From NCBI RefSeq assembly GCF_000373105.1, contig NZ_KB890419.1, positions 92,307-156,306 on the forward strand: a stretch of DNA of 64,000 bases. The letters run 5' to 3'. Below are positions 15,471-24,193 of the stretch, in pieces. The position numbers were made by a program, and so were the translations under genes. Numbering within the stretch: position 1 is the first letter of the stretch; every line of letters begins with the position of its first letter. The DNA comes from Neolewinella persica DSM 23188. GTDB taxonomy: Bacteria > Bacteroidota > Bacteroidia > Chitinophagales > Saprospiraceae. The notes beneath the pieces are model-generated. The model was not told where the DNA came from and did no database searches. It worked only from the letters and a program-made list of their open reading frames with translations.

Positions 15471-16982
15471 ATGTTGCTTGATCGCGTTATTGAACTTGGG
15501 CTGGAAGCCGCTGACAAATTCCCTCGCCGCCGCCGGGCACCGTGGGCCGCTCAGCAGCGGACCCTGAAGAAACTGCTGAAGAAGGCTCGAAAAACCGTTT
15601 TTGGGCGGGCCTACGATTTTGCCGGAATACTGAAGTCTGAGGAGCCCATCCTTGCATTTCAGCAAAAGGTGCCTGCGGTGGACTATAACGGCATGTTTAC
15701 TCCCTGGTGGGAACGGGTGTACGAAGGAAAGGAAGACATTACCTGGCCCGGAGGTACCGAATATTATGCCCTGAGCAGCGGTACCAGCGAGGCAAATACA
15801 AAGTACATACCCGTAACGGAAGCGATGCTGAAATCACTCAGCCGGGGGGCGTTCAGGATGTTTTCCTGTTTTCCTGATTATGGGCTTTCGGCGGATGTGT
15901 ACACCGCTTCCTGGCTGGCCATTGGCGGCACTACCCAGCTGACTAAGCAGGGCGGCCGACGCTTCGGTTACCTCAGTGGCATCAACGCGCGGGAACAACC
16001 GCTGTGGGCCCGGGGCTTTTACAAGCCTGGCCAACGGATTGCCCGGATCGAAAATTTTGATGACCGGGTGGAGGAAATAGCCCGCAACGCCCCGAACTGG
16101 AATATCGGGGTCATTGTGGGGATTCCGCACTGGGTACAGCTTACGTTGGAGCGGATACTGGAAATCCATCAGCTGGAGACTATTTCCGAGATATGGCCAG
16201 ACCTGGAGTTGTTCGTCAGCGGCGGTGTCGACTACCGCCCATACGTGAAAAGCTTTGAGCGGCTGATCGGTCACCCCATAAAGTACATGAATACCTACCT
16301 GGCCAGTGAAGGAATGTTTGCTTTCCAACGCAACGCGACGGCCGAGGGGATGCAGCTGTTGCTTGATAACGGTATATTTTATGAATTTCTCCCGTTCAAC
16401 GAAGAAAACTTTGATGACGAAGGTAACATTCGCCCCAATGCCAGGGCCCTGACGTTGAACCAGGTGGAGGAAGGACGTGAATACGCTTTGCTGACAACCT
16501 CCTGCAATGGAGCCTGGCGATATCTCGTGGGAGATACCGTCCGTTTCCTCGACGCCAAAGAAGCGGTGATTCAGATCAGCGGGCGGACCAAACATTACAT
16601 CAACCTGGCGACCGAGCACCTCACAGTCGATAACATGAACGCCGGCGTACTGGCGGTAGAACAAGCCTTCAACGTTCGGATTCCGGAATTCACCATCGTA
16701 CCGGTGAAAGACGACCAGTACATTGCGCACGAATGGTACCTGGGGAGTAAGGACGTACTTGATGCAGCAGCTATTCTGCCCGTACTCGACGCTGCGCTTG
16801 GGGAGGTCAACGATGACTATAAGTCTGAAAGAAAGACCGCCCTGCAAATAAAGGTCAATACGGTGCCCCTCCAACGCTTCTATGACTGGCAACGGCAGAG
16901 CGGGCAAGTGAACGGGCAGAGTAAAATACCCCGGGTGCTCAAAGGTGCGGCTAAGGATCGTTGGCTTGGGATGCAGGCGTAA
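15471..16982 (+). CDS. GH3-family adenylate-forming enzyme
   Basis: A 503-residue protein of the GH3 (auxin-responsive promoter) family. Plant members are acyl-acid amido synthetases; bacterial members are uncharacterised acyl-adenylating enzymes. The ATP-binding motif YALSSGTSEANTKYIP is at about 103-118. Other conserved blocks include YMNTYLASEGMFAFQRN, YALLTTSCNGAWRYLVGDTV (GAWRYLVGDTVRF is a diagnostic block) and ISGRTKHYINLATEHL. Length is normal for bacterial GH3 proteins. Bacteroidota often carry one copy; the substrate is unknown. It is a monocistronic unit ending in a palindrome-rich gap. Confidence 0.9.
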   Translation: MLLDRVIELGLEAADKFPRRRRAPWAAQQRTLKKLLKKARKTVFGRAYDFAGILKSEEPILAFQQKVPAVDYNGMFTPWWERVYEGKEDITWPGGTEYYALSSGTSEANTKYIPVTEAMLKSLSRGAFRMFSCFPDYGLSADVYTASWLAIGGTTQLTKQGGRRFGYLSGINAREQPLWARGFYKPGQRIARIENFDDRVEEIARNAPNWNIGVIVGIPHWVQLTLERILEIHQLETISEIWPDLELFVSGGVDYRPYVKSFERLIGHPIKYMNTYLASEGMFAFQRNATAEGMQLLLDNGIFYEFLPFNEENFDDEGNIRPNARALTLNQVEEGREYALLTTSCNGAWRYLVGDTVRFLDAKEAVIQISGRTKHYINLATEHLTVDNMNAGVLAVEQAFNVRIPEFTIVPVKDDQYIAHEWYLGSKDVLDAAAILPVLDAALGEVNDDYKSERKTALQIKVNTVPLQRFYDWQRQSGQVNGQSKIPRVLKGAAKDRWLGMQA

Positions 16983-17036
16983 AGGGTATAAAGGAGGCCG
17001 AAGGAATACACTGCTTGCTAATTCAAACCCATAATT

Positions 17037-17053
17037 GCACCTGCGGCCCCGCC
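17037..17053 (-). repeat. Dispersed 17-bp motif, copy 3
   Basis: GGCGGGGCCGCAGGTGC on the minus strand, intergenic, 55 bp after the GH3 stop. Confidence 0.75.
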
Positions 17054-17099
17054 CCTTTAAAGTACTTAGGGGAAAGTATTTAAGATGCAGCATTAGTGC

Positions 17100-17143
17100 T
17101 CAGTATTCAGGGCAGCGCAAAAACAACCTGCCCTGAATACTGA
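17100..17143. terminator. Intergenic cagtattcaggg hairpin (family C)
   Basis: Perfect 16-bp stem TCAGTATTCAGGGCAG (17100-17115)/CTGCCCTGAATACTGA (17128-17143) with a 12-base loop. The same words reappear at 19507-19660. It is likely a transcription stop for the GH3 gene, but has no T run. Confidence 0.7.
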
Positions 17144-17196
17144 AACCTGATTACGGAGTTCTGACGCCTTAAAACTGAACCTTGAAAACTGTACTC

Positions 17197-17204
17197 TATC
17201 TTTG
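17197..17204 (+). promoter_or_regulatory. Candidate -7 element TATCTTTG
   Basis: Matches the Bacteroidota TAnnTTTG -7 consensus, 28 bp before the SH3-protein ATG. No good -33 TTG is seen at the right spacing. Confidence 0.4.
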
Positions 17205-17231
17205 TCGTTCCAACAAACGCCCCATCCCTGT

Positions 17232-17810
17232 ATGGCCACAAAGAAAACAAACAACGCCCGCCTGGTTCCTTTCATCATCATGTCATTGCTTACCCTGATC
17301 TTTTTGATTTGGGCGATGCAACAATGTGGTACCCGCGACGGCGATTATGCCATGATCGCTGAAGGAAAAGCCCGGGAAACTTATCTGGACAGTATCCGGC
17401 AAGTAGAACAAAATGACCGCATTGAGGCAGAAATCAACGCCGAAGCAGAGGCCCGGGCCGAAGCGCTGCTGCGGGCGCGTACCCAACCAATGCCGGGAGA
17501 TAGTGTCGTCCGCCCGCCCGCGTCAGAGGTGGTCATTCAGAAAGTAACACCGCTATATTCAACAATCAACGGTCTCAACGTACGCAGTGGCCCCAGTATG
17601 AAAAGAGGAGTTATCACCCGCCTCAAGCTCTATGAAGAAGTCATCTTTACTGGCGAAGTGACGGATTCGCTGTACAGCATTGATCTGGGGGAGATAACCC
17701 CGACTGCTCCCTGGGTCAAAATCCGCGTAGCAGACGGCAAGGAAGGTTGGGTTTACGGTGCCGGTGTATCCTACTATAAATATCAGTTGAAGGGGGTGAT
17801 CACGGATTAG
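17232..17810 (+). CDS. Membrane-anchored bacterial SH3-domain protein
   Basis: A 192-residue protein from ATG 17232 (ten codons inside the longest frame). One N-terminal membrane helix (LVPFIIMSLLTLIFLIWAMQ, ~9-28) is followed by a charged helical, probably coiled-coil stretch rich in Glu/Ala/Arg (EQNDRIEAEINAEAEARAEA). The C-terminal SH3_3-type domain is INGLNVRSGPSMKRGVITRL through GKEGWVYGAGVSYY. Such domains often bind peptidoglycan or peptides, so a periplasmic envelope role is likely. The exact function is unknown. Confidence 0.8.
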   Translation: MATKKTNNARLVPFIIMSLLTLIFLIWAMQQCGTRDGDYAMIAEGKARETYLDSIRQVEQNDRIEAEINAEAEARAEALLRARTQPMPGDSVVRPPASEVVIQKVTPLYSTINGLNVRSGPSMKRGVITRLKLYEEVIFTGEVTDSLYSIDLGEITPTAPWVKIRVADGKEGWVYGAGVSYYKYQLKGVITD

Positions 17811-17881
17811 AATAAGGTATACCTCCTTAATTTAGTCCAACGCGCTGATTTGACGCAAACAAGAAAAAGTAATCTCCATCC

Positions 17882-18796
17882 ATGAAACTAGCCCAACCCA
17901 TTACCGCCGCAGCACTGGCCGCTCAGCTCTCTGCTGAACTGATTGGTGACGGCAGTATTCTGATCACCGGGATCAACGAAATTCACCACGTTGAGACTGG
18001 TGACCTCAGTTTTGTCGACCACCCCAAATATTACGGTCCGGCACTGGCTTCTGCGGCGTCGGTCCTCCTGATCGATCAACGTATGGAATGCCCGCAGGGC
18101 AAAGCCCTGCTGGTCATCGATCAACCGTTTGCCGCATATAACGGTCTAGTGCTGAGCGAACGCCCGGTACGCCAATGGACGCATACCATCGATCCAACGG
18201 CCCGGATCGGGGCTAACACAAGCATCGCGCCGGGGGCAGTGGTGGGAGCATATGCCATGATTGGCCGCGATTGTATAATCGGCCCCAACGCTATGATTGG
18301 CGATTGGGTGGTGCTCGAGGATCGCGTGACTGTAGGCTCTGGCGCCGTCATCGGCAGCGAAGCTTTTTATTTCAAAGGGGGCAAGGACGGACTTACTCCC
18401 TGGCGCAGCGGCGGGTCAGTATTGCTGGAAGCGGATGTGGCCATCGGCCCGAACTGTAATATCGCCCGGGGGGTCTCTTCCACTACGACGATTGGCCGGG
18501 GAACGAAGCTCGACGCTCTGGTTCAGATCGGTCACGATTGCAAGATCGGCCGGCACTGCCTGATGGCCGCTCAGGTCGGTGTTGCGGGCAACACTACGGT
18601 GGGTGATTGGTGCGTATTTCAGGGCCAGGCGGGCATTGCGCAAAACATTGTGTTGGGCGACCGGACGGTTATTTTAGCCCAGAGCGGTGTCGGTAAAGAC
18701 CTGGAGGGAGGAAAATCCTACTTTGGTAGCCCGGTGCAGGAGGCGCGTAAGGCGTTTAAGGACATCGCGGTGTTACGGAAATTGGGGGAAAAATAG
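17882..18796 (+). CDS. lpxD: UDP-3-O-acylglucosamine N-acyltransferase (LpxD)
   Basis: Adds the N-linked 3-hydroxyacyl chain to UDP-3-O-acylglucosamine in lipid A synthesis. The N-terminal uridine-binding domain (~1-95) contains GINEIHHVETGDLSFVDHPK. A left-handed beta-helix of hexapeptide repeats follows (TARIGANTSIAPGAVVGA onward) with the catalytic-type His218 in LVQIGHDCKIGRH. A C-terminal SYFGSPVQEARKAFKDIAVL helix closes it. At 304 residues it is shorter than the ~340 of many LpxD proteins, and Bacteroidota often carry two LpxD-like paralogues. This may therefore be the secondary, shorter form. Confidence 0.88.
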   Translation: MKLAQPITAAALAAQLSAELIGDGSILITGINEIHHVETGDLSFVDHPKYYGPALASAASVLLIDQRMECPQGKALLVIDQPFAAYNGLVLSERPVRQWTHTIDPTARIGANTSIAPGAVVGAYAMIGRDCIIGPNAMIGDWVVLEDRVTVGSGAVIGSEAFYFKGGKDGLTPWRSGGSVLLEADVAIGPNCNIARGVSSTTTIGRGTKLDALVQIGHDCKIGRHCLMAAQVGVAGNTTVGDWCVFQGQAGIAQNIVLGDRTVILAQSGVGKDLEGGKSYFGSPVQEARKAFKDIAVLRKLGEK

Positions 18797-18894
18797 ATTG
18801 GAGGAAGTACTGCATACAAGTATGTTTATATGTACCGAATGCCATGAACTAATCCCTCTTTAAAGATAGTTAACTCTCTCCTTACTTTTATCCC

Positions 18895-19506
18895 ATGTTA
18901 TTACCCCACCTCGAACCCAACCGCCTGGAAGCCGGCTGCGACGAAGCCGGTCGTGGCTGCCTCGCTGGTCCCGTTTTTGCCGCGGCGGTCATCTTTCCGC
19001 CTGGATACTCCGACCCGGAGTTAAACGATAGCAAAAAATTGAAGGAAGCGGACCGGGATAAGCTCAGAAAACGCATCGAAGAAAACGCACTGACCTGGCG
19101 GGTGGCCAGCTACAGTGTGGAGGAGGTCGATAAGTACAACATTTTTCAGAGCAGCTACCGGGCCATGCACCGGGCACTGGACGGACTGCACACGCCGCCG
19201 GAGTTCCTGCTGGTCGACGGTAAGTTCTTCATCCCTTACGGTGAAATGCCCTACGAATGTGTCATCAAAGGAGACGGCAAGTACCAGAGTATCGCCGCCG
19301 CCGGCATCCTGGCAAAAACCCACCGGGATGAGCACATGCGGAAACTGCATGTGCAATATCCGCAGTACAGCTGGAATACGAATGCGGGTTATCCGACCAT
19401 TGCACACCGCAGGGCTATTGAGGAATTTGGTGCCACGGAGCACCACCGGAAAAGCTTTCGGTTGCTGAAGGAGGGGAAGCAGTATAGCTTGTTTGAGAAT
19501 AAGTAG
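18895..19506 (+). CDS. rnhB: Ribonuclease HII
   Basis: Cleaves the RNA strand at ribonucleotides in DNA duplexes, removing misincorporated ribonucleotides and primers. A 203-residue protein with the diagnostic AGCDEAGRGCLAGPVFAAAV (Asp16, Glu17), the LNDSKKL motif, and a further catalytic Asp in LLVDGKFF. VIKGDGKYQSIAAAGILAKT and the C-terminal GYPTIAHRRAI complete the family pattern. It is a single gene between lpxD and a repeat-filled gap. Confidence 0.96.
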   Translation: MLLPHLEPNRLEAGCDEAGRGCLAGPVFAAAVIFPPGYSDPELNDSKKLKEADRDKLRKRIEENALTWRVASYSVEEVDKYNIFQSSYRAMHRALDGLHTPPEFLLVDGKFFIPYGEMPYECVIKGDGKYQSIAAAGILAKTHRDEHMRKLHVQYPQYSWNTNAGYPTIAHRRAIEEFGATEHHRKSFRLLKEGKQYSLFENK

Positions 19507-19664
19507 TATTCAGTATCCAGGATTTATTAGTCAGGTTTCAGGATGAAGGATACAGGGATCGGCAATTAGGTTTTAGTAGTCAATACCTTGCATCAATGAT
19601 CCTCGATATGAACCCTGAATACTATGCACTGATCCCTGAGTACTGATCCCTGCCCCCTGAACAC
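19507..19664. repeat. Intergenic cagtattcaggg word palindrome (family C)
   Basis: The left part opens with AGTATTCAGTATCCAGG; the right part contains CCCTGAATACT and two variants of CTGATCCCTGAGTACTG. Together they form an imperfect long inverted repeat, made of the same words as 17100-17143. Confidence 0.65.
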
Positions 19665-19672
19665 TACCTTTG
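19665..19672 (+). promoter_or_regulatory. -7 element TACCTTTG close to the start codon
   Basis: Exact TAnnTTTG match ending 7 bp before the ATG at 19680, so initiation here would give a leaderless or nearly leaderless mRNA. No clear -33 box is seen. Confidence 0.45.
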
Positions 19673-19679
19673 TTGGCCG

Positions 19680-20873
19680 ATGGAATTCAACGTCAGCTTC
19701 CAGACCGCCTGTCTCTTTTTCTTCTTCGTCCAGGGCTTGCTTTTTGCGGGTTTACTTGTCGTGCGTGGTCGGGAATATGGCCATCGGCCGAGTTACTGGC
19801 TTAGCCTGTTCATTTTCTTGTGCTCCTGTTATATCGTACCGTTTATGATGGGTTACAGTGGCTGGTACGGCAAGGATGGCTATCGGGAATTTCTCTTTTT
19901 TGTCCCTTTTCAGCAGTTCTTTCTGATCGGACCAGTGATTTACTGTTACACGAAGAGCTTGCTTGATGCTGATTATCGGCTACAAGGGAGGGACTGGCTG
20001 CATTTTCTTCCCGGTGGTATATACCTGCTGTATAGCCTGCTCGTATTTGTAACGGACGTTTGGGTCCTGAGTGGAGATTACTACTTCTACGCTGATGGTC
20101 GGGATAAGGACCTGGCCCCTTGGTATCAAATTACCGGATTACTGGCGATGATGGTTTATTCGGGTCTTAGCCTCGGTGAGTACAACCGTTACCGCAAACG
20201 AATTTTTGAAGAGCTGAGTTATGCTGATACCGTGGTGTTCTCCTGGGTGAAACAGTACCTCGTCGCGCTGTTGATCATCATGACTTTGCGGATCGTGTTT
20301 CTGATCTTACTCCCGAATTTCGGGAGCTTTGGCAAATGGTTCTGGTACTACATTGGCTTTGCCGCACTGTATTATTTTATCGCTTTGGCTGGCTATACCA
20401 ATGTTGTTAAATCACTGGCTCCGCTACACTGGCGACGGCAGCAATCACCGGTTTTGGAGGCCCAAATAATCCATGAATCTGAAGTAAAAGAAATTGACGA
20501 TGATCCGGCAGAGCTGGACAGTTGGAAACCAAAAATACTAGATTTGATGGAGGTTGATCGGCTATACGAAAACCCGACCCTGACCTTGAATGACGTGGCT
20601 GACCGACTGGAAATAACGAGCAAACAGGTGTCCGGACTCATTAACCGCGGCTTTGAGCAGAATTTTAATGACTTCGTGAACACCTACCGGGTGGAGGCGG
20701 TAAAAGCACGGTTTGAGCAGGGGGATCAACATCAGTTCACCATCCTAAGCATCGCTTTGGCGTGTGGGTTCAACTCTAAAACAACGTTCAATCGGGTGTT
20801 TAAGCGGGTGACGGCGCGGACGCCGGTGCAATATTTAGCAGAAAGGAGCAAGGGAAGTAGTACCACATCGTGA
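19680..20873 (+). CDS. Membrane-embedded AraC-family regulator
   Basis: A 397-residue protein with about seven N-terminal membrane helices (beginning QTACLFFFFVQGLLFAGLLV, ending WYYIGFAALYYFIALAGY, residues ~5-240). A linker follows, then a C-terminal AraC-type DNA-binding domain (~285-392) with LTLNDVADRLEITSKQVSGL and the second helix-turn-helix SIALACGFNSKTTFNRVFKR. This architecture is common in Bacteroidota and suggests direct sensing in the membrane. It lies 69 bp before, and in line with, a secreted serine hydrolase that is its most likely partner or target. Confidence 0.9.
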   Translation: MEFNVSFQTACLFFFFVQGLLFAGLLVVRGREYGHRPSYWLSLFIFLCSCYIVPFMMGYSGWYGKDGYREFLFFVPFQQFFLIGPVIYCYTKSLLDADYRLQGRDWLHFLPGGIYLLYSLLVFVTDVWVLSGDYYFYADGRDKDLAPWYQITGLLAMMVYSGLSLGEYNRYRKRIFEELSYADTVVFSWVKQYLVALLIIMTLRIVFLILLPNFGSFGKWFWYYIGFAALYYFIALAGYTNVVKSLAPLHWRRQQSPVLEAQIIHESEVKEIDDDPAELDSWKPKILDLMEVDRLYENPTLTLNDVADRLEITSKQVSGLINRGFEQNFNDFVNTYRVEAVKARFEQGDQHQFTILSIALACGFNSKTTFNRVFKRVTARTPVQYLAERSKGSSTTS

Positions 20874-20885
20874 TTTGGCGCGCCG

Positions 20886-20914
20886 GGGGCAAGGAAATCG
20901 GGCATTTTTGCCCC
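20886..20914. terminator. Hairpin after the AraC gene
   Basis: GGGGCAA...TTGCCCC outer pairing and a compact GGGCA-tttt-TGCCC hairpin (20900-20913). It could end the AraC transcript or attenuate the serine hydrolase gene 29 bp further on. Confidence 0.5.
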
Positions 20915-20942
20915 GAACCAATTATAAAACTCCTTTTTGCGG

Positions 20943-22583
20943 ATGAAAACCTTACTTCTCCTTATTCTCCTTTCTTTCGGTTGCGGTTACCTCCTTTCCC
21001 AGTCCCTTACTCCCGAACAAACGAAGGCCATCAATAAGGCCTTCATGGCCGATATCCCCGACGGTGGCCCCGGCGGGGCCATTGGTATCATCCGAAACGG
21101 TAACGTTGTCTACACCCAATACGCTGGCCTGGCGGACCTGGATACTAAGCGCGCCATCGATGGACAAACCCGCTTCAACATTGCTTCTAACGCAAAACAG
21201 TTTACGGCCATCGCCACCCTTAAACTGGCACGGGAAGGAAAATTAAACCTGAAAGACGATATCCGTGAGTATTTCCCTGAACTCTATCCGGACATCAAGG
21301 AAGCCATCACGGTCGCTAACCTCCTAAATCATACCAGCGGTATTCGGGACGTCTATAATCTGTGGAGCTTTCAGGGCATCACCTGGTGGAAAAAGACACT
21401 GACGAATGATGATGCACTCGAACTGATCAGGAATCAACGTGAACTCAATTTTACGCCGGGCACCCAGCACCTCTACAGCAATACCAATTACATCTTGCTG
21501 ACTTACCTTGTTGCTAAGGTTTCGGGTAAATCCTTTCGGGAGTATACCGACGGCTTATTTAAAAGCCTTGGCATGACCAATACCAATTTCGTTAGCGACC
21601 ACAATGATATGGGGCCCAACGTTGGCCGGCCCTACTTCAACTTTGACACCTGGAGTACCTACAAATGGCGAACGGACCTGCACGGAGACGGCTCCCTTTT
21701 CTCAACACTTGAGGATCAATTAGCCTGGGAAGTAGTCGTCCAAAAGGGTGAAACCGCCTGCCTGGAGGCACCACTGTTGTCCCAAAGTCAATTACCGGTT
21801 AATACTGATGCTGATTACGGATTTGGCTTGGAGCGCGGAGCATACCGAGGCGTACCCGTTCGCTGGCACGATGGCAGCACCGGTGCCTGGGATGCCTCCT
21901 TCATCCGCTTCCCGGAGCAGCACCTGACCGTAGTCGCTTCGGACAACAGTGGTAAGTTTGGCACCTCCATGCTGGTCCGTACCATAGCAGACATTGTCCT
22001 GAAGGACGTATTTACCGAAGATGCTTTCCTGACAGAACCGAAGACCGTCAGAGCAGAGATCCCCGTCGAAAAACTCTTAGGTACCTACCTGGCGGACAAT
22101 GGCTACGCCTTTATCTTTAAACTGGTGGATGGTAAGCTAATGCTGGAGCGGGATGGCCGGAGCGACAACGAATTAGAACTTGAAGAAGGAAACATTTACC
22201 GCCAGAAGTTTGACCCCGCCTTTAAGCAGGAATTTACCTGGGACGAAGAAAAGGGGATGCAGGTAACGGCCTATTACTGGGCCCATGCCCCGTACTCACT
22301 TACCCGCTCAAACGTAGACTGGAAGGGCTACGACTTCGCTGGCCTGAAAGGTGAGTTCTATAACGATGAGCTTGATGTAAGCTTTGATGTCTCCTACGCT
22401 GAAGGCCAGCAATACCAGATCAAATCCGGTAAGGAAAACATAAAAGGAGAGATGTATAAGCGGGACCAAATACTGGCCGGCGGCGGGAATAATATCAAAG
22501 TTGTTCGGGACGCTTCGGGTCAGGTAACCACCCTACTGGTCAGTGATGAACGGACGAAGAATCTGCGCTTTGTTCGGAAGTAA
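20943..22583 (+). CDS. Exported beta-lactamase-family serine hydrolase
   Basis: A 546-residue protein from ATG 20943 (a TTG lies six bases upstream). Signal peptide MKTLLLLILLSFGCGYLLSQ. The class C beta-lactamase/penicillin-binding fold is marked by the catalytic SNAK (Ser82, Lys85) and the YSN motif (178-180, HLYSNTNYILLTYL), with NHTSGIRD between. A C-terminal domain (~370-546, VEKLLGTYLADNGYAFIFKL) resembles the lipocalin-like extension found in many such hydrolases. It is probably a D-peptidase or esterase rather than a true antibiotic-resistance enzyme. It overlaps the convergent 22540-23262 frame by 44 bp at the 3' end. Confidence 0.9.
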   Translation: MKTLLLLILLSFGCGYLLSQSLTPEQTKAINKAFMADIPDGGPGGAIGIIRNGNVVYTQYAGLADLDTKRAIDGQTRFNIASNAKQFTAIATLKLAREGKLNLKDDIREYFPELYPDIKEAITVANLLNHTSGIRDVYNLWSFQGITWWKKTLTNDDALELIRNQRELNFTPGTQHLYSNTNYILLTYLVAKVSGKSFREYTDGLFKSLGMTNTNFVSDHNDMGPNVGRPYFNFDTWSTYKWRTDLHGDGSLFSTLEDQLAWEVVVQKGETACLEAPLLSQSQLPVNTDADYGFGLERGAYRGVPVRWHDGSTGAWDASFIRFPEQHLTVVASDNSGKFGTSMLVRTIADIVLKDVFTEDAFLTEPKTVRAEIPVEKLLGTYLADNGYAFIFKLVDGKLMLERDGRSDNELELEEGNIYRQKFDPAFKQEFTWDEEKGMQVTAYYWAHAPYSLTRSNVDWKGYDFAGLKGEFYNDELDVSFDVSYAEGQQYQIKSGKENIKGEMYKRDQILAGGGNNIKVVRDASGQVTTLLVSDERTKNLRFVRK

Positions 22584-23262
22584 CCTTGTGTCGACGGGGA
22601 AACCAAATTAAGCAAAACACCAACCACCAGGTAGCCAAAAAGGCGGGCACGATCTGGCTCCATGGCTCCCAGCCACTCATGACGGTGCCGATACCTGCGG
22701 AAACCAATGCCGTAAAGGCACCAGTCATCCGGAAAATATGGTCATATAACCAGAACTTAGGCTGTTTGATCAGGCCCGGCCAAAATACCCTAAGGAGGTC
22801 AAAGGCCAGAATCAGACAGAGGTAAAGGAGAATGTACCAGACTACCCGTTGGTTCCAAACGATATTGGCACTTTGCAGCTTTAAGAAGAAGTTGCCGACC
22901 AATAAGATGGCACCTGCCAGTACCAGCACATCTACTAATTGAAAGGGACGGCTCTTCAGCTTGAGGACCCGGAAACCGGTATAGGCCATATAGGCAGCCT
23001 GTAGCGTGACCACCGTCAGGAAAGGCCGGTCTCTGAAAACCAGTACACCCAAAGCCGCTGTAGCAATGGTCAGCGTAATAAAGGCGAGGAACCACCGACC
23101 ATATTTACGGTGCGTGGTTCCTCCTTTCACGGAAGCGTAAGCGACGATGGCCATGATAATGGCGATTAAGCCAGACAATACATGTATGGAAATATTGATT
23201 TGGTGCAACACGGAGAACTGTTTTGGTTGGAACCAAAGGACCGGCTTACTCCAGGTTCTCAC
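22540..23262 (-). CDS. Multi-helix membrane protein, DUF2306-like
   Basis: Up to 240 residues with about seven predicted membrane helices: HVLSGLIAIIMAIVAYASV, RWFLAFITLTIATAALGVLV, LVDVLVLAGAILLVGNFFL, VWYILLYLCLILAFDLL, TGAFTALVSAGIGTVMSG and IVPAFLATWWLVFCLIWF. It has an HRKYGRWF motif after the first helix and HIFRMTGAF late, in the style of DUF2306-type proteins. No ATG start: GTG at 23262 or GTG at 23211 (V18, just before LHQINISIHVLSG) are the options. It ends inside the serine hydrolase gene, tail to tail. Function unknown. Confidence 0.65.
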   Translation of the reverse strand: MRTWSKPVLWFQPKQFSVLHQINISIHVLSGLIAIIMAIVAYASVKGGTTHRKYGRWFLAFITLTIATAALGVLVFRDRPFLTVVTLQAAYMAYTGFRVLKLKSRPFQLVDVLVLAGAILLVGNFFLKLQSANIVWNQRVVWYILLYLCLILAFDLLRVFWPGLIKQPKFWLYDHIFRMTGAFTALVSAGIGTVMSGWEPWSQIVPAFLATWWLVFCLIWFPRRHKVTSEQSADSSSVHH

Positions 23263-23341
23263 CAGGCGTTTCGGGTAAGTTGGGCAGTTGTATCCGTGAA
23301 ACGGGTCTCCCGGATGGTGAAACCAACTTCTCCGACGGCTT

Positions 23342-24103
23342 CTACAGCTGCAGGAGGGCCTTGACCCGATCGGTATAGCCCGCGCTGCTGCGAATACTGC
23401 TGCTTTTTGTGTCCGTAAACGTGATTACGTAGCGGCCTTTCAAGTGTGGGGTGATCCCGGCGATCTGGCCCGTATTGATCAGGTACTTGCGGTGTACGCG
23501 CAAGAAGCGATCGTCTAGCCTGCTTTCAAGATAAACCAGGGAGTAGTTGCAAAGGCTGCGCTGACCATCAGAATCGTGAAGGAAGGAGTAGTTGTCGTAG
23601 GCCTCAAAATAAATGATGTCTTCCAAGGCCATGAAGGCAGTTGTCTCTCCCTTGCGCAGGGGGATTTTAGTGAGGGGTTCTTGTCGCGGAATTCCCGGGG
23701 CTTCAACTGAGGTTTTGGCTGCTGGTGGCAGTGCCTCCGGACGCCAACTTTTAAGCATCATACCCAGAATGCCGGAGAGGATGCCGTTGAAAAGGTAGAC
23801 GCCACCGGCTTGGAAAGGACGGTAGTTTTGTACGTTGAACAGTAAGTAGTCAGCCAATAATTGCCCTTCTGTAGCCAGTAGGCCAAGGAGAAAAAAAGCG
23901 GGTAGTAACCACAGCTGCTGGCGGTAAGATGGTGTGCTTTCCGGCCACCATTGGCGGGCATTATGCCCAATGACCAATGACGGATAGCCGATCAAAAGAC
24001 TAATGATGACCTGGAGGACCATACTGCGGCCAAGGCTTTCGTAAACCCCCAGGGAATAATTCGCCAGGCCTAGTGCAAGCCCAACTAAAATAATCATCCA
24101 CAA
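23342..24103 (-). CDS. Membrane-anchored LytTR-family regulator
   Basis: About 253 residues: four N-terminal membrane helices (IILVGLALGLANYSLGVYES; LQVIISLLIGYPSLVIGHN; LLPAFFLLGLLATEGQLLAD; GGVYLFNGILSGILGMMLK), a Pro/Ala linker, then a LytTR DNA-binding domain (~155-250, MALEDIIYFEAYDNYSFLHD; DDRFLRVHRKYLINTGQIAG). The start is unclear: ATG 24097 and TTG 24103 are available, yet the frame is open and protein-like (DGPTIYAIASFHRPDF) back to the stop of the GHMP kinase gene. A longer N-terminus with a non-standard start is therefore possible. Confidence 0.82.
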   Translation of the reverse strand: MWMIILVGLALGLANYSLGVYESLGRSMVLQVIISLLIGYPSLVIGHNARQWWPESTPSYRQQLWLLPAFFLLGLLATEGQLLADYLLFNVQNYRPFQAGGVYLFNGILSGILGMMLKSWRPEALPPAAKTSVEAPGIPRQEPLTKIPLRKGETTAFMALEDIIYFEAYDNYSFLHDSDGQRSLCNYSLVYLESRLDDRFLRVHRKYLINTGQIAGITPHLKGRYVITFTDTKSSSIRSSAGYTDRVKALLQL

Positions 24104-24193
24104 ATGTCGATTGGCAGTAGTGAAGTCCGGTCGGTGGAAGGAGGCGATGGCGTAGATGGTTGGTCCGTCGACAAGATCGCTAAGAAATTCCGG

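Noticed and set aside
15834..17093. 419-codon minus-strand frame opposite the GH3 gene
   Set aside because: GH3 motifs on the plus strand are unbroken and no family is seen on the minus strand.
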